Shown in pieces: positions 28,665 to 39,672 of a stretch of 64,000 nucleotides of DNA. Source of the DNA: Xenorhabdus cabanillasii (GTDB taxonomy: Bacteria > Pseudomonadota > Gammaproteobacteria > Enterobacterales > Enterobacteriaceae); assembly GCF_003386665.1 (NCBI RefSeq), contig NZ_QTUB01000001.1, forward strand, positions 2,728,001 through 2,792,000, given 5' to 3'. The notes beneath the pieces were generated by a model that saw only the letters and a program-made list of their open reading frames with translations, did no database searches and had not been told where the DNA came from. The first letter of the stretch is position 1; every line of letters starts with the position of its first letter. Made by a program: the position numbers and the translations under genes.

Positions 28665-29702
28665 TTGGCCAATCTAACCTTAGCGTTAGATGCTATGGGC
28701 GGGGACTTTGGTCCTCGCATCACGGTGCCTGCTGCATTGCAGGCACTGGCATCTAATCCGCGATTAAAACTGCTGTTGGTCGGTGATCCCGAAACCATTT
28801 CTCCTTTGCTTGCAAATAAAAATGCTGAGCTGCTCGGCCGTTTGCAAATTATTCCTGCAGAACATGTTGTTGCTAACGATGTAAAACCTTCTCAGGCAAT
28901 TCGTTCCAGTCACGGCACTTCAATGCGTATTGCACTAAATTTAGTGAAATCAGGTGAAGCGCAAGCATGTGTCAGTGCGGGGAATACCGGAGTGTTAATG
29001 GGGCTGGCTAAATTGATGTTGAAATCTATAGAGGGGATTGAACGGCCTGCCTTAGTAACAGTTATACCTAATCTGAAACAACAGAAAACAGTCGTATTAG
29101 ATTTAGGCGCTAATATTAATTGTAATAGTCGTATGTTAGTGCAATTTGCCATTATGGGCGCTGTTATGGCAGAAGATGTTGCAGGTGCAAACAATCCACG
29201 TGTGGCATTACTAAATATCGGGGAAGAAGAATCCAAAGGGCTAGATAATATCCGCGAAGCCGCCATGATATTACGGAATAGTAATTTAATTAATTACATA
29301 GGTTATGTGGAAGGTAATGAGTTATTAACGGGGAAAACAGATGTCCTCGTGTGTGACGGCTTCGCAGGTAATGTTACGCTGAAGACAATGGAAGGCGCAA
29401 TCAGAGTGATTCTGTCTCTGGTTAAATCACCAGGTGGGCAGAAGAAAAAATCGTCATGGTTGGTGAAAATATTCAGGAAGTTTTTGCTCAAACAAATAGC
29501 AAAACGCTTTGGTCATCTAAACCCTGATCAGTATAACGGCGCAACACTATTAGGATTGCGTGGTATTGTCATAAAAAGTCATGGTGCCGCGAATGAATAC
29601 GCATTCAAAGCTGCTATCGAGCAAGCCGTTAAGGCGGTAGAGAAGCAGGTTCCGGAAAGGATCGCAGCCCGACTAGATGCAGTATTACCCAAGAGTGAAT
29701 AA
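28665..29702 (+). CDS. plsX: Phosphate acyltransferase PlsX
   Basis: A 345-residue enzyme converting acyl-ACP to acyl-phosphate for phospholipid synthesis. The start is a TTG at 28665 giving [17 protein letters not shown], which aligns with the E. coli start; no in-frame ATG is suitable. Family motifs include [71 protein letters not shown] and [19 protein letters not shown]. Peripheral membrane protein. Confidence 0.94.
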   Translation: MANLTLALDAMGGDFGPRITVPAALQALASNPRLKLLLVGDPETISPLLANKNAELLGRLQIIPAEHVVANDVKPSQAIRSSHGTSMRIALNLVKSGEAQACVSAGNTGVLMGLAKLMLKSIEGIERPALVTVIPNLKQQKTVVLDLGANINCNSRMLVQFAIMGAVMAEDVAGANNPRVALLNIGEEESKGLDNIREAAMILRNSNLINYIGYVEGNELLTGKTDVLVCDGFAGNVTLKTMEGAIRVILSLVKSPGGQKKKSSWLVKIFRKFLLKQIAKRFGHLNPDQYNGATLLGLRGIVIKSHGAANEYAFKAAIEQAVKAVEKQVPERIAARLDAVLPKSE

Positions 29703-29708
29703 GCATAA

Positions 29709-30662
29709 ATGTATACAAAGATCTTAGGCACGGGCAGTTATTTGCCTTCTCAGGTGCGTACTAACGCAGATTTAGAAAAAATGGTGGATACAACGGATGA
29801 GTGGATCGTGACTCGTACAGGTATCCGTGAGCGCCGTATAGCTGCTGAAGGTGAAACAGTTGCTACTATGGGATTCAGGGCAGCTGAAAAAGCCATTGAA
29901 ATGGCTGGTATCGATAAAACGCAAATCGATTTGATTGTTGTTGCAACAACAACGGGAAGCCATGCTTTTCCTAGCAGTGCTTGTCAGATCCAGAAGTTGT
30001 TAGGTATTAATAGTATTCCGGCTTTTGATATTGCGGCTGCTTGTGCCGGGTTTGCATATGCATTGAGTGTTGTTGATCAATTTATTAAAACTGGTGCCGC
30101 TAAGCATGCACTGGTTATTGGATCTGATATTGTCTCCAAAATTGTAGATCCTGAAGATCGCAGTACAGTTATCCTCTTCGGTGACGCGGCAGGTGCGATG
30201 GTTGTTGGCGCTTCAGAAGAGCCGGGCGTTCTGTCAACTCACCTTCATGCAGATGGCCATTATGGCGAATTACTGTCAGTCCCTCATCAAGATCGCCAAA
30301 AATTGGGTTCACCAGCATACGTCACAATGGTTGGCAATGAAGTATTTAAGGTTGCCGTGCGAGAATTAGCGAATATCGTTGATGAAACTTTGAAAGCTAA
30401 CGATTTAGATCATTCGCAGCTTGACTGGCTGGTTCCTCATCAGGCGAATTTACGTATTATTTCTGCGACAGCTAAAAAATTGAATATGGCTATGGATAAA
30501 GTTGTTGTGACACTGGATCGTCATGGCAATACCTCTGCGGCATCTGTTCCGACTGCGTTTGACGAAGCGGTACGTGATGGAAGAATCCAACGTGGCCAAC
30601 TTGTTTTACTTGAAGCATTTGGCGGTGGCTTTACCTGGGGCTCAGCGCTAGTACGTTTTTAA
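29709..30662 (+). CDS. fabH: 3-oxoacyl-ACP synthase III FabH
   Basis: A 317-residue thiolase-fold enzyme that condenses acetyl-CoA with malonyl-ACP to start fatty acid synthesis. Catalytic Cys lies in [13 protein letters not shown] (about residue 112), His in VPHQANLRI, and Asn in [12 protein letters not shown]. The [19 protein letters not shown] end (here [15 protein letters not shown]) is typical. Starts six bases after plsX. Confidence 0.96.
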   Translation: MYTKILGTGSYLPSQVRTNADLEKMVDTTDEWIVTRTGIRERRIAAEGETVATMGFRAAEKAIEMAGIDKTQIDLIVVATTTGSHAFPSSACQIQKLLGINSIPAFDIAAACAGFAYALSVVDQFIKTGAAKHALVIGSDIVSKIVDPEDRSTVILFGDAAGAMVVGASEEPGVLSTHLHADGHYGELLSVPHQDRQKLGSPAYVTMVGNEVFKVAVRELANIVDETLKANDLDHSQLDWLVPHQANLRIISATAKKLNMAMDKVVVTLDRHGNTSAASVPTAFDEAVRDGRIQRGQLVLLEAFGGGFTWGSALVRF

Positions 30663-30680
30663 CTTAACAGGAAGATAAAC

Positions 30681-31610
30681 ATGTCTGATTTTGCAATGGT
30701 ATTCCCTGGCCAAGGTTCTCAATCCCTTGGTATGTTAGCTGATTTAGCTACAGAATTTCCGCTTATAGAACAAACCTTCGCAGAAGCTTCTGAGGTTCTG
30801 GGATACGATTTATGGGAATTAGTTCAGCAGGGGCCAGCAGAAGAACTGAATAAAACGTGGAAAACACAGCCTGCGTTGCTGGCGGCTTCCGTTGCCATTT
30901 GGCGGATATGGCAGGAGCAGGGAGGGCAAACCCCTGTCATGCTGGCTGGTCATAGCCTTGGTGAATATTCTGCGCTGGTTTGTGCTGGTGTAATCGAATT
31001 CCAACAAGCTATCAAGTTGGTTGAATTCCGTGGGAAACTGATGCAGGAGGCAGTACCTGAAGGGCAAGGTGCTATGTATGCCATTATTGGCCTGGATAAT
31101 GAGTCCATTGCAAAAGCATGCGAAGAATCAGCACAGGGACAAATTGTTTCACCTGTTAACTTTAACTCACCCGGACAAGTTGTAATTGCTGGCGAGAAAG
31201 AAGCAGTAGAGCGTGCGGGGGCTGCATGTAAAGCGGCTGGTGCTAAGCGAGCTCTGCCTTTGGCAGTCAGTGTTCCTTCACATTGTGCTCTGATGAAATC
31301 TGCGGCAGACCAGTTAGCAACTGCATTGCAATCTGTTGTGTTTAACCAACCGCAGTTCCCTGTTGTCAATAATGTGGATGTGAAGGTAGAAGAATCTGCT
31401 GATGCAATTCGGGATGCGCTGGTTCGTCAGTTGTATAATCCTGTACGCTGGACAGAATCTGTTGAATACTTTGCAACGCAAGGTGTTGATAAAATTTTAG
31501 AAATAGGGCCAGGTAAGGTATTAACTGGTTTAACAAAACGAATTGTTGATACTTTAAGTGCTGTAGCAGTAAATGATGTATCATCACTTACAATTGCTCT
31601 GAATAAATGA
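30681..31610 (+). CDS. fabD: Malonyl-CoA:ACP transacylase FabD
   Basis: A 309-residue transacylase loading malonate on ACP. The nucleophile is in AGHSLGEYSAL (about Ser92), with GQGSQSLGML at the start, EFRGKLMQEAVPEGQGAMYAIIG, and the catalytic His in SVPSHCALM. GEIGPGKVLTGL-type ending (here LEIGPGKVLTGLTKRI). AGGAAG precedes the ATG. Eighteen bases after fabH, within the fab cluster. Confidence 0.96.
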   Translation: MSDFAMVFPGQGSQSLGMLADLATEFPLIEQTFAEASEVLGYDLWELVQQGPAEELNKTWKTQPALLAASVAIWRIWQEQGGQTPVMLAGHSLGEYSALVCAGVIEFQQAIKLVEFRGKLMQEAVPEGQGAMYAIIGLDNESIAKACEESAQGQIVSPVNFNSPGQVVIAGEKEAVERAGAACKAAGAKRALPLAVSVPSHCALMKSAADQLATALQSVVFNQPQFPVVNNVDVKVEESADAIRDALVRQLYNPVRWTESVEYFATQGVDKILEIGPGKVLTGLTKRIVDTLSAVAVNDVSSLTIALNK

Positions 31611-31621
31611 CTGAGGAAAAC

Positions 31622-32356
31622 ATGGGCTTTGATGGAAAAATTGCACTAGTTACTGGTGCCAGCCGTGGTATAGGTCGAGCGATTGCAGAATTATTGGCTG
31701 AACGTGGCGCATGTGTGATTGGCACTGCGACTGGTGAAAAGGGAGCCGAGGCAATCAGTGCCTATCTTGGTGATAAAGGCAAAGGTTTTGTACTGAATGT
31801 CACAGATTCGACATCCATTGAACAAGCGCTATCGAATATTCGTGCTGAATTTGGTGAAATAGACATTCTAGTGAATAATGCGGGCATCACACGTGATAAC
31901 TTGTTGATGCGTATGAAAGATGATGAGTGGCAAGATATTGTTAACACTAATCTTTCTTCGATTTTTCGTCTGTCAAAAGCAGTAATGCGTTCTATGATGA
32001 AAAAACGTTATGGGCGTATTATTTCCATTGGATCTGTTGTTGGAACAATGGGAAATGCAGGGCAGGCGAATTACGCGGCAGCGAAAGCAGGGGTCATTGG
32101 TTTTAGCAAATCATTAGCCCGTGAGGTCGCTTCTCGTGGCATTACCGTCAATGTTATTGCGCCTGGTTTTATCGAAACGGATATGACCAGAGCGTTGACA
32201 GACGACCAACGAGCAGGCATTTTATCTCAAGTTCCTGCTAATCGTCTCGGTGATGCAAAGGAAATTGCCAGTGCTGTAGCGTTTCTTGCTTCTGATGAGG
32301 CCGCTTACATTACGGGTGAAACATTACATGTCAATGGTGGCATGTACATGATTTAA
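31622..32356 (+). CDS. fabG: 3-oxoacyl-ACP reductase FabG
   Basis: A 244-residue classical SDR reducing beta-ketoacyl-ACP with NADPH. I choose ATG 31622 (MGFDGKIALVTG) because GAGGA precedes it and it matches the E. coli start; an upstream ATG overlapping the fabD stop would add five residues. NADPH motif TGASRGIGRAI, NNAGITRDNLLMRM, Ser in SIGSVVG and the catalytic YAAAKAG are present. Confidence 0.96.
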   Translation: MGFDGKIALVTGASRGIGRAIAELLAERGACVIGTATGEKGAEAISAYLGDKGKGFVLNVTDSTSIEQALSNIRAEFGEIDILVNNAGITRDNLLMRMKDDEWQDIVNTNLSSIFRLSKAVMRSMMKKRYGRIISIGSVVGTMGNAGQANYAAAKAGVIGFSKSLAREVASRGITVNVIAPGFIETDMTRALTDDQRAGILSQVPANRLGDAKEIASAVAFLASDEAAYITGETLHVNGGMYMI

Positions 32357-32506
32357 AAATGAGCGAACCTACTGTTTTCGATGTATTTTTTATACAAAAA
32401 AGACAGTTGGTGGTTCGACCAGCCGGGATTTGGTTGCATCTTTTCCTGTATTTTATAAACTACGAAAACCATCGCAAAAGCGAGTTTTGATAGGAAATTT
32501 AATAGT

Positions 32507-32743
32507 ATGAGCACTATCGACGAACGCGTTAAGAAAATCATCGTTGAACAACTGGGTGTTAAAGAGGAAGAAGTTGTAAACACAGCTTCATTTGTTGATG
32601 ACTTGGGCGCTGATTCTCTTGACACAGTTGAACTGGTAATGGCTCTGGAAGAAGAGTTCGATATTGAGATCCCAGACGAAGAAGCTGAAAAAATCACTAC
32701 AGTTCAGGCTGCTATTGACTACGTTGAAAACGCAGGTAAATAA
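32507..32743 (+). CDS. acpP: Acyl carrier protein
   Basis: A 78-residue acidic four-helix carrier. The phosphopantetheine serine is in [18 protein letters not shown]. The 150 bp between fabG and acpP have no gene and probably contain the dedicated acpP promoter. A perfect terminator-like hairpin follows, presumably giving a separate abundant acpP mRNA as well as read-through to fabF. Confidence 0.98.
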   Translation: MSTIDERVKKIIVEQLGVKEEEVVNTASFVDDLGADSLDTVELVMALEEEFDIEIPDEEAEKITTVQAAIDYVENAGK

Positions 32744-32754
32744 GCACATATACC

Positions 32755-32785
32755 TAGGCGGTCGTTCGACCGCCTATGTTTTTTG
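32755..32785 (+). terminator. acpP-fabF intercistronic terminator
   Basis: A 10-bp perfect stem (TAGGCGGTCG / CGACCGCCTA) with a 2-nt loop, or nine pairs with a tetraloop, followed by TGTTTTTTG. It ends 33 nt before the fabF start, so it most likely attenuates rather than abolishes transcription into fabF. Confidence 0.8.
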
Positions 32786-32817
32786 TCTTACATTTTTTCC
32801 CTCCCTGGAGGATAACC

Positions 32818-34059
32818 GTGTCTAAGCGTCGAGTAGTCGTGACCGGACTAGGCATGGTATCTCCTGTCGGCAATACAGTAGAGTCTTCTTGGAACGCTGT
32901 TTGTACTGGACAGAGTGGTATCGGCCTTATCGAACATTTTGACACCGCTAACCATGCAACTAAGTTTGCTGGTGTGGTGAAGAATTTTAATCATGAAGAT
33001 TTCAATATTTCGCGCAAAGATGCACGAAAGATGGATTTGTTCATTCAGTATGGTATTGCTGCTGGCATTCAAGCTATTGAAGATGCAGGAATCGAAGTAA
33101 CAGAAGCCAATGCTAGCCGCTTTGGTGCTGCTATTGGTTCTGGTATTGGTGGTTTGGGCCTGATTGAAGAGAACCATAGTACATTGCTTTCGGCCGGGCC
33201 TCGTAAGGTCAGCCCATTTTTTGTACCTTCAACCATTATTAATATGGTAGCAGGCCATTTGAGCATTTTATATGGTCTTCGTGGTCCTAGTATTTCTATT
33301 GCAACTGCCTGTACTTCTGGCGTGCACAACATCGGCCATGCGGCGCGTATTATTGCGTATAATGATGCCGATATCATGTTGGCGGGTGGTGCTGAGAAAG
33401 CAAGTACAGAATTTGGTGTTGCAGGGTTTGGCGCTGCCCGTGCGCTATCGACCCGTAATGACGACCCTCAAGGTGCGAGCCGCCCTTGGGATAAAGATCG
33501 TGACGGATTTGTTTTGGGTGATGGTGCTGGCGTTATTGTTCTTGAAGAATATGAACACGCCAAAAAACGAGGCGCGAAAATTTATGCTGAAGTTGTTGGC
33601 TTCGGTATGAGTAGTGATGCGTATCACATGACATCGCCACCGGAAGATGGAGCAGGTGCAGCACTTGCTATGGTAAATGCTTTGAGAGATGCAGGCATTT
33701 CTCCGGATCAGGTGGGTTATATTAATGCTCATGGTACTTCAACACCAGCAGGTGATCTTGCTGAAGCTTTGGCAGTGGAGTCTGTTTTTGGTGAAGGTAC
33801 TAAAGTATTAGTGAGTTCAACTAAGTCTATGACAGGCCACTTGCTGGGCGCGGCTGGAGCGGTGGAATCTATTTTCACGATTCTTTCCCTGCGTGATAAG
33901 ATTGTTCCTCCAACCATTAACCTGGTTAATCAGGATGAAAATTGTCGCCTGGATTTTGTTCCTGGTCAGGCACGCAACATCGAAGGAATGGAATACGCGT
34001 TGTGTAACTCTTTCGGCTTCGGTGGAACTAACGGTTCACTGATTTTCCGTAAGATGTAA
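32818..34059 (+). CDS. fabF: 3-oxoacyl-ACP synthase II FabF
   Basis: A 413-residue elongation condensing enzyme. The start is a GTG at 32818 ([13 protein letters not shown]) with GGAGGA upstream; this matches the E. coli N-terminus, whereas an upstream ATG in frame adds 14 odd residues. Active-site Cys is in [14 protein letters not shown], the two His in [11 protein letters not shown] and [17 protein letters not shown], and the end is [12 protein letters not shown]. It controls temperature-dependent unsaturation. Confidence 0.96.
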   Translation: MSKRRVVVTGLGMVSPVGNTVESSWNAVCTGQSGIGLIEHFDTANHATKFAGVVKNFNHEDFNISRKDARKMDLFIQYGIAAGIQAIEDAGIEVTEANASRFGAAIGSGIGGLGLIEENHSTLLSAGPRKVSPFFVPSTIINMVAGHLSILYGLRGPSISIATACTSGVHNIGHAARIIAYNDADIMLAGGAEKASTEFGVAGFGAARALSTRNDDPQGASRPWDKDRDGFVLGDGAGVIVLEEYEHAKKRGAKIYAEVVGFGMSSDAYHMTSPPEDGAGAALAMVNALRDAGISPDQVGYINAHGTSTPAGDLAEALAVESVFGEGTKVLVSSTKSMTGHLLGAAGAVESIFTILSLRDKIVPPTINLVNQDENCRLDFVPGQARNIEGMEYALCNSFGFGGTNGSLIFRKM

Positions 34060-34081
34060 AACGCTCAATTTCCCAGAAAAA

Positions 34082-34109
34082 GCCTCAACTCTTATGTTGG
34101 GGTTTTTTT
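34082..34109 (+). terminator. fabF terminator
   Basis: CCTCAAC/GTTGGGG stem with a 6-nt loop and a T-run (seven Ts). Intrinsic terminator between fabF and pabC. Confidence 0.78.
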
Positions 34110-34229
34110 ATGTTTTACTTCTGTGCCTTTCAGATGCACATTTTTGCACTGCTAAGATTCATATACTATTATAACGCCCCTTATAAGCTGAGGTTTTCAC
34201 GCCTTTTTATTTAAGAATCAGAAAATAAG

Positions 34230-35057
34230 ATGATGTATTGGATTAACGGCAAATTGCACGATCAACTTTCTGCTAATGATCGCTCGGTACAATTTGGTGA
34301 TGGCTGCTTTACCACAATAAGAGTTGAGCAAGGTCAGGCGGCTTTGTTGTCTTTGCATATGAAACGGTTGCAAAAAGGCGTTAAAAAACTGTTTATGCCT
34401 GCACTGGATTGGATGCAACTGGAAAACCATATTAAACAAGTTGCTGCGGGGTGTGAATCAGGTGTTTTGAAAGTGATCCTCTCCAGAGGAAATGGTGGCC
34501 GTGGGTACAGCGTTGATAGCATTGATGAGCCAAATCAAATCCTTTCGTTAAGTCCATATCCAGAACAATATCGTACTCTGCGTGAAAAAGGTGTTTCGTT
34601 GGGCCTTAGCCCTGTCGCTATGGGAATTAATCCTCACTTAGCAGGCATCAAGCATCTGAACCGATTGGAGCAGGTTTTGATAAAACGGTTTATTGAACAA
34701 GCAAAAATTGATGAAGCGCTGGTACTTGATAGCGATGGTTTATTGGTTGAATGTTGTACCGCTAATATTTTTTGGCGAAGAGGTAAAAACGTTTATACAC
34801 CGGATTTAAGCCAATGTGGTGTAGAAGGAATAATGCGACAGAAGATTATCCAGGTGTTGGAAGAAAGTGACTATAACTTGTCATGTGTCATGCGTTATCC
34901 TGAAGTATTGGCACATGCCGATGAGGTAATTATTTGTAATTCATTGATGCCTGTGATAGCTGTTAATCAGATCCTGGCACATAAAAATCAACCTGCGTGG
35001 AAATATCAATCCAGAGAATTATATGAATATTTATTACCTGAATGTTTAAGGCTGTAG
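34230..35057 (+). CDS. pabC: 4-amino-4-deoxychorismate lyase PabC
   Basis: A 275-residue PLP class IV aminotransferase-fold lyase that makes p-aminobenzoate for folate. Begins MMYWINGK; FGDGCFTTIRV is the usual N-terminal block and the PLP lysine is in AGIKHLNRLEQVL; the LLVECCTANIFW motif follows. It heads the pabC-mltG-tmk-holB-ycfH run, the same order as E. coli. Confidence 0.93.
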   Translation: MMYWINGKLHDQLSANDRSVQFGDGCFTTIRVEQGQAALLSLHMKRLQKGVKKLFMPALDWMQLENHIKQVAAGCESGVLKVILSRGNGGRGYSVDSIDEPNQILSLSPYPEQYRTLREKGVSLGLSPVAMGINPHLAGIKHLNRLEQVLIKRFIEQAKIDEALVLDSDGLLVECCTANIFWRRGKNVYTPDLSQCGVEGIMRQKIIQVLEESDYNLSCVMRYPEVLAHADEVIICNSLMPVIAVNQILAHKNQPAWKYQSRELYEYLLPECLRL

Positions 35058-35129
35058 TTGTAATTCGCAGGTATGAAACAGCGGTTATCCCGCCTCTATC
35101 ATTGAAAGACAGATAAAAGTGGTAATCGG

Positions 35130-36155
35130 ATGAAACTTAAAAAAAGCATTCTTATTTTACCTGGATTGATTATTGTTATTGCAGCAATAGCATTTTTACT
35201 TTTTGCAAAAAAAATAGAAAATTTTTCTGCTCAGAAGGTTAATCTGACTCAAGATCTTATATTCACAGTACCTGCCGGAATAGGTCGTGCCGGGCTGGAG
35301 ACACTATTAATTCAGCATAAACTAATCGAAGATAACCAGTTATTGCAGTGGCTGTTTCGTTTAGAACCAGAATTAGCCGAATTTAAGGCAGGTACTTATC
35401 GTCTACAAAAAAATATGACGTTACAAGAAATACTGCAATTGTTTTCCAGTGGTAAAGAAGTTCAATTTTCTATCCGCTTTGTTGAAGGTAGTCGTCTCTC
35501 TGACTGGTCAAAGATATTGCAGAATGCGCCATACTTGAAACATGAGGCAGAAGGTAAGACGCCACAAGAGCTGACAAAATTGTTGGATATGAAAACAGGT
35601 GGATCACTGGAAGGGTGGTTTTACCCTGATACTTACCTCTATACCGCAGGTACACGTGATATAGAATTACTCAGACGTGCTCACCAAAAAATGGTCATGT
35701 TAGTAGAGCAGGAATGGAAAAACCGTGCAGAGAATTTACCGTATAAGAGTGCTTATGGGATGTTAATTATGGCATCTATTATCGAAAAAGAGACTGCGGT
35801 AGATTCTGAACGCGCTAAGATTGCGTCAGTATTTGTTAATCGTCTGCGGTTAAAGATACGATTACAGACAGATCCGACAGTCATATATGGGTTGGGAGAT
35901 AAGTATACCGGAACCATTTTTCGTAGCAGCCTGACCACATTTACGCCATACAATACTTATATGATTGAGGGACTGCCACCAACGCCTATTGCCATGCCAA
36001 GTCTTGCATCGATCAAGGCAGCCGCACATCCGGCTGTGACTGATTATCTATATTTCGTTGCAGATGGCAATGGAGGTCACACATTTACTACGAATTTGGT
36101 AGCGCATAATAAAGCGGTAAATCTTTATCGCCAGAGGTTAAAGCAGGATAAATGA
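35130..36155 (+). CDS. mltG: Endolytic murein transglycosylase MltG
   Basis: A 341-residue inner-membrane protein with one N-terminal transmembrane helix ([19 protein letters not shown]) and a periplasmic YceG domain containing a LysM-like part. Catalytic Glu lies in [14 protein letters not shown]; other blocks are [33 protein letters not shown] and [14 protein letters not shown]. It cuts nascent glycan strands. Its stop overlaps tmk as ATGA. Confidence 0.93.
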   Translation: MKLKKSILILPGLIIVIAAIAFLLFAKKIENFSAQKVNLTQDLIFTVPAGIGRAGLETLLIQHKLIEDNQLLQWLFRLEPELAEFKAGTYRLQKNMTLQEILQLFSSGKEVQFSIRFVEGSRLSDWSKILQNAPYLKHEAEGKTPQELTKLLDMKTGGSLEGWFYPDTYLYTAGTRDIELLRRAHQKMVMLVEQEWKNRAENLPYKSAYGMLIMASIIEKETAVDSERAKIASVFVNRLRLKIRLQTDPTVIYGLGDKYTGTIFRSSLTTFTPYNTYMIEGLPPTPIAMPSLASIKAAAHPAVTDYLYFVADGNGGHTFTTNLVAHNKAVNLYRQRLKQDK

Positions 36156-36793
36156 ACAGCAAATTTATTGTTATTGAAGGGCTTGAAGGCGCAGGAAAAA
36201 CTACGGCAATCCAAACTGTGGCTGATACACTGAAACAGCATGGTATTTCTGATCTTGTTTTTACCCGTGAACCGGGTGGAACTCCCTTAGCGGAAAAATT
36301 ACGTCAATTGATCAAAGAAGAGATTGAAGGAGAGATATTGACGGATAAAGCTGAAGTATTAATGCTTTATGCCGCCAGAGTTCAGTTAGTGGAGAATGTG
36401 ATCAAGCCTGCTCTGGCGAAAGGCAGTTGGGTTGTCGGAGATCGCCATGATCTGTCTTCTCAGGCATATCAGGGTGGTGGCCGTGGTATTGACCAGAGCT
36501 TATTGTCTTCATTGCGTGGAGCAGCGCTCAGTGATTTTTACCCTGATTTGATCATTTATCTTGATTTACCGCCAGAGGTTGGTTTACAGCGTGCCCGCGA
36601 GCGTGGTGAATTGGATCGTATTGAAAAAGAATCGCTGGATTTTTTCCATCGTACCCGCACAAGGTATCTTGAACTTATAGAACAAGATAAGACCATCAAA
36701 AAAGTAGATGCAACACAGTCACTGGAAAAAGTACAGGATGATATTCGTCAGATTTTGTTTCATTGGTTGAAACAACGGGAAATGCAGGAATGA
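36152..36793 (+). CDS. tmk: Thymidylate kinase
   Basis: A 213-residue P-loop kinase phosphorylating dTMP. P-loop [13 protein letters not shown], the dTMP-binding [31 protein letters not shown] and the [15 protein letters not shown] are visible. Coupled to mltG upstream and to holB downstream by ATGA overlaps. Confidence 0.96.
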   Translation: MNSKFIVIEGLEGAGKTTAIQTVADTLKQHGISDLVFTREPGGTPLAEKLRQLIKEEIEGEILTDKAEVLMLYAARVQLVENVIKPALAKGSWVVGDRHDLSSQAYQGGGRGIDQSLLSSLRGAALSDFYPDLIIYLDLPPEVGLQRARERGELDRIEKESLDFFHRTRTRYLELIEQDKTIKKVDATQSLEKVQDDIRQILFHWLKQREMQE

Positions 36794-37779
36794 ATTGGTA
36801 TCCGTGGCTTAACCATGCGTATCGCCAGTTGATTGAATCTCATCAACAAGGTCGTGGGCATCATGCCCTTTTGCTTCATGCTCATGAGGGAACAGGAGCG
36901 GAAGCATTACTTTATGGATTAAGCCGCTGGCTGATGTGTCAGGATAAACAAGGAGCAAAAAGTTGTGGTAAGTGTCACGGTTGTCATTTGATGCTGGCAG
37001 AAACCCATTCTGACTGGCATGTTCTTGCTCCCGAAAAGGGGAAAAGTATCATTGGTGTGGATGCAGTACGTCAGCTTAGTGAGAAACTTTACGAGTATTC
37101 TCAACAGGGTGGCGCTAAAATTGTGTGGTTACTATCAACAGAAGCACTAACTGATGCAGCGTCTAACGCCTTGTTGAAAACGTTAGAAGAACCACCCCGA
37201 AATACTTATTTCTTATTGAGGTGCCAACGTCCGGCGAGTTTGCTGGCAACATTGCGAAGCCGCTGTTTTTATTATTTTCTGCCTGCTCCCGAAAATCAAA
37301 CAGGATTGTACTGGCTGCAAAATCAACTTCCGGCAATATCATCGCAGGATATTCAGACGGCATTAAAGTTGTCACAGGGAGCTCCACTGGCTGCAAAACA
37401 GTTACTCCAAACTGAAAAATGGCAACAGAGAACTGCATTTTGTCAGGCCATTATACAGGCATTATATGACTATGATACTTTATCACTTTTACCATTATTG
37501 AATCGTGATGATGTACAGCAACCGTTATATTGGCTGATTAGCCTGCTGTCTGATGCGGTGAAATGGCGGCAAGAGGCACAAAATTACTGTATCAATCAAG
37601 ATCAGCAGGCGTTAATCCACCATCTGGCTACTGGCCAAAGTGTGGAAAAATTATTAAATATGGTTGATGATTGGACGCGTTGTCGTCATCAATTAATATC
37701 CGTAGCGGGCATCAATCGGGAATTGTTACTGACTGAACAATTACTCAATTGGGAAAGTCAGCTTTGCTCCACTCGCTAA
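36790..37779 (+). CDS. holB: DNA polymerase III delta' subunit HolB
   Basis: A 329-residue clamp-loader subunit. I place the start at ATG 36790 ([14 protein letters not shown]), which overlaps the tmk stop and matches E. coli; an earlier in-frame start adds nine residues. The zinc module [24 protein letters not shown], and the SRC-region [11 protein letters not shown] ... LLATLRSRC are present. As in the family, the Walker A site is degenerate, so it should not hydrolyse ATP. Confidence 0.93.
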   Translation: MNWYPWLNHAYRQLIESHQQGRGHHALLLHAHEGTGAEALLYGLSRWLMCQDKQGAKSCGKCHGCHLMLAETHSDWHVLAPEKGKSIIGVDAVRQLSEKLYEYSQQGGAKIVWLLSTEALTDAASNALLKTLEEPPRNTYFLLRCQRPASLLATLRSRCFYYFLPAPENQTGLYWLQNQLPAISSQDIQTALKLSQGAPLAAKQLLQTEKWQQRTAFCQAIIQALYDYDTLSLLPLLNRDDVQQPLYWLISLLSDAVKWRQEAQNYCINQDQQALIHHLATGQSVEKLLNMVDDWTRCRHQLISVAGINRELLLTEQLLNWESQLCSTR

Positions 37780-37801
37780 CACATTTAGATACGGGCATAT
37801 T

Positions 37802-38578
37802 ATGTTTTTAGTGGATTCACATTGTCATCTCGACTGTTTAGATTATGAAACACTGCACAAAAGTGTAGATGATGTAGTGGCTAAAGCCGCAGAAAGGGAT
37901 GTGAAGTATATGCTGGCGGTAGCGACTACGTTGCCTGGTTTCCAGCAAATGAAAAATAGGGTTGGTAAACGTGAAAATGTCGCGTATTCCTGCGGTATTC
38001 ATCCATTAAATCTGGATGAAGGTTACGATTTTGATGAACTTGCTCGATTAGCTGCGGACAATGATGTGGTCGCACTGGGGGAAACAGGGCTGGATTATTA
38101 TTATCAGAAAGAAAATGCGGAATTACAGAGAACTTCATTTCGCCAGCATATCCGTATCGGTCGTGAATTAAATAAGCCTGTGATTGTTCATACCCGTGAA
38201 GCAAGAGATGATACTCTGACGGTTTTGCGAGAAGAAAACACACAGGATTGTGGCGGAGTGCTGCACTGTTTTACAGAAGATAAAGATACAGCAAGGGATT
38301 TACTGGATCTCGGTTTTTATATTTCTTTCTCAGGTATTGTTACATTTCGTAATGCAGAACAAATTCGTGAAGCTGCAAGATTTGTCCCTCTCGATCGTAT
38401 TCTGGTAGAAACTGATTCACCTTATCTGGCTCCGGTTCCTCATCGTGGTAAGCAGAACCAGCCTGCTTATGTACGTGATGTTGCTGAATATATGGCAGTA
38501 CTGAAAGGGGTCAGTATTGAGAAGTTGGCAGAAGTAACGACAAGAAACTTTTGTGACCTGTTCCATATTAATATTTAA
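37802..38578 (+). CDS. ycfH: TatD-family metal-dependent hydrolase YcfH
   Basis: A 258-residue TIM-barrel hydrolase. Metal ligands appear in VDSHCHLDCLD (HxH), ALGETGLDYYY (Glu), PVIVHTREA (His), LHCFTE (His) and VETDSPYLAP (Asp). TatD relatives are DNases or have other hydrolase activity; the exact role of YcfH is unsettled. Last gene of the pabC run, 22 bp after holB. Confidence 0.9.
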   Translation: MFLVDSHCHLDCLDYETLHKSVDDVVAKAAERDVKYMLAVATTLPGFQQMKNRVGKRENVAYSCGIHPLNLDEGYDFDELARLAADNDVVALGETGLDYYYQKENAELQRTSFRQHIRIGRELNKPVIVHTREARDDTLTVLREENTQDCGGVLHCFTEDKDTARDLLDLGFYISFSGIVTFRNAEQIREAARFVPLDRILVETDSPYLAPVPHRGKQNQPAYVRDVAEYMAVLKGVSIEKLAEVTTRNFCDLFHINI

Positions 38579-38609
38579 GAAAATTAAATGATAAGAAAGG
38601 AGAAGTGAG

Positions 38610-38960
38610 ATGGCAGAAGAAACTATTTTCAGCAAAATCATTCGTCGTGAAATTCCATCTGATATCGTATATCAGGATGATTTGGTGACGGCATTCCGGG
38701 ATATTTCACCTCAAGCCTCAATTCATATTCTGATTGTCCCTAATGTACTTATTCCAACAGTTAATGATGTTACTCCAGAGCATGAACCTGCATTGGGGCG
38801 TTTGTTCACTGTTGCAGCGAAAATCGCCAAACAAGAAGGAATTGCAGAAGATGGTTATCGCCTTATCATGAATTGTAACCGCCATTCTGGACAGGAAGTG
38901 TTTCATATCCATATGCATTTGGTGGGTGGACATCCATTAGGCCCGCTATTGGCAGGGTAA
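38610..38960 (+). CDS. hinT: HIT-family purine nucleoside phosphoramidase HinT
   Basis: A 116-residue histidine-triad hydrolase of AMP-lysine type conjugates. The active-site triad is [30 protein letters not shown] is the usual opening. AGGAG precedes the ATG. In E. coli ycfL follows; here 142 bp without a recognisable ORF separate it from lpoB. Confidence 0.94.
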   Translation: MAEETIFSKIIRREIPSDIVYQDDLVTAFRDISPQASIHILIVPNVLIPTVNDVTPEHEPALGRLFTVAAKIAKQEGIAEDGYRLIMNCNRHSGQEVFHIHMHLVGGHPLGPLLAG

Positions 38961-39102
38961 TATTATACGTCACTATTTTTGCTAATAAGTTTTCGTTAAT
39001 GGATTTATGTTAATGGAACTGTGTATGACCGATTCGTATGATAGTTGTGCATGATGTTGTACATGATTCTGTGCACGATAGTGTTGTAACTGGAGTAGAT
39101 TA

Positions 39103-39672
39103 ATGAAAAGAGTTCTCTTAGTTATATTATCAGCAATACTGCTGGCGAGTTGTTCATTAATACCACCACAGCCGCCTGCTCCTGTTACTCCTGCTGAACC
39201 GGAGCAAAAAACAGAACCTCCGGCAAAGCCACTGGAGAAAGTTCCTCAACCTCCAAAGATTCCGTCGATTAGCTGGAATAGCATTATCCAGCCATTAATT
39301 GAACAATTGGCCAAAGCTCAGGGCGTAGAGGCGGGAAAAGTATTGCTTGTTGATACAGTTAAAAACAACACAAATGGCTCACTGAGAACACTTCAGGCCA
39401 CTGATGCGATTACAGATATGGTCAGTAAAACACAGGTTTTTCAGATAGTACCGAAAAAACAGGTGTATTACGCTCGGCAGACATTAGGGTTGTCATCAGA
39501 AGATAGCCTGTCATTGCGCAGTAAATCTATCGGCTTGGCGCGTTATCTGAATGCTGATTATGTACTCTATTCTGTCGTGTCTGGTAATAATGAACAGCGT
39601 AAGATAGAGATGCAGCTTATGCTGGTCAAAACGGGCGAGATACTTTGGTCAGGTAGTGGTGATATTGACTAA
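39103..39672 (+). CDS. lpoB: Penicillin-binding protein activator LpoB
   Basis: A 189-residue outer-membrane lipoprotein that crosses the periplasm to activate PBP1b. Signal peptide ends in the lipobox LLASC; a Pro-rich flexible linker (about residues 23-55) is followed by the globular LpoB domain (AGKVLLVDTVKNNTNGSLR, TLGLSSEDSLSLRSKSIGLARYLNADYVLYS). About 24 residues shorter than E. coli LpoB, mainly in the linker. Its end overlaps the thiK frame. Confidence 0.9.
   Translation: MKRVLLVILSAILLASCSLIPPQPPAPVTPAEPEQKTEPPAKPLEKVPQPPKIPSISWNSIIQPLIEQLAKAQGVEAGKVLLVDTVKNNTNGSLRTLQATDAITDMVSKTQVFQIVPKKQVYYARQTLGLSSEDSLSLRSKSIGLARYLNADYVLYSVVSGNNEQRKIEMQLMLVKTGEILWSGSGDID

Noticed and set aside
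32353..32697. Minus-strand Ser-rich ORF over acpP
   Set aside because: Antisense shadow of acpP; composition follows the reverse complement of an acidic protein.
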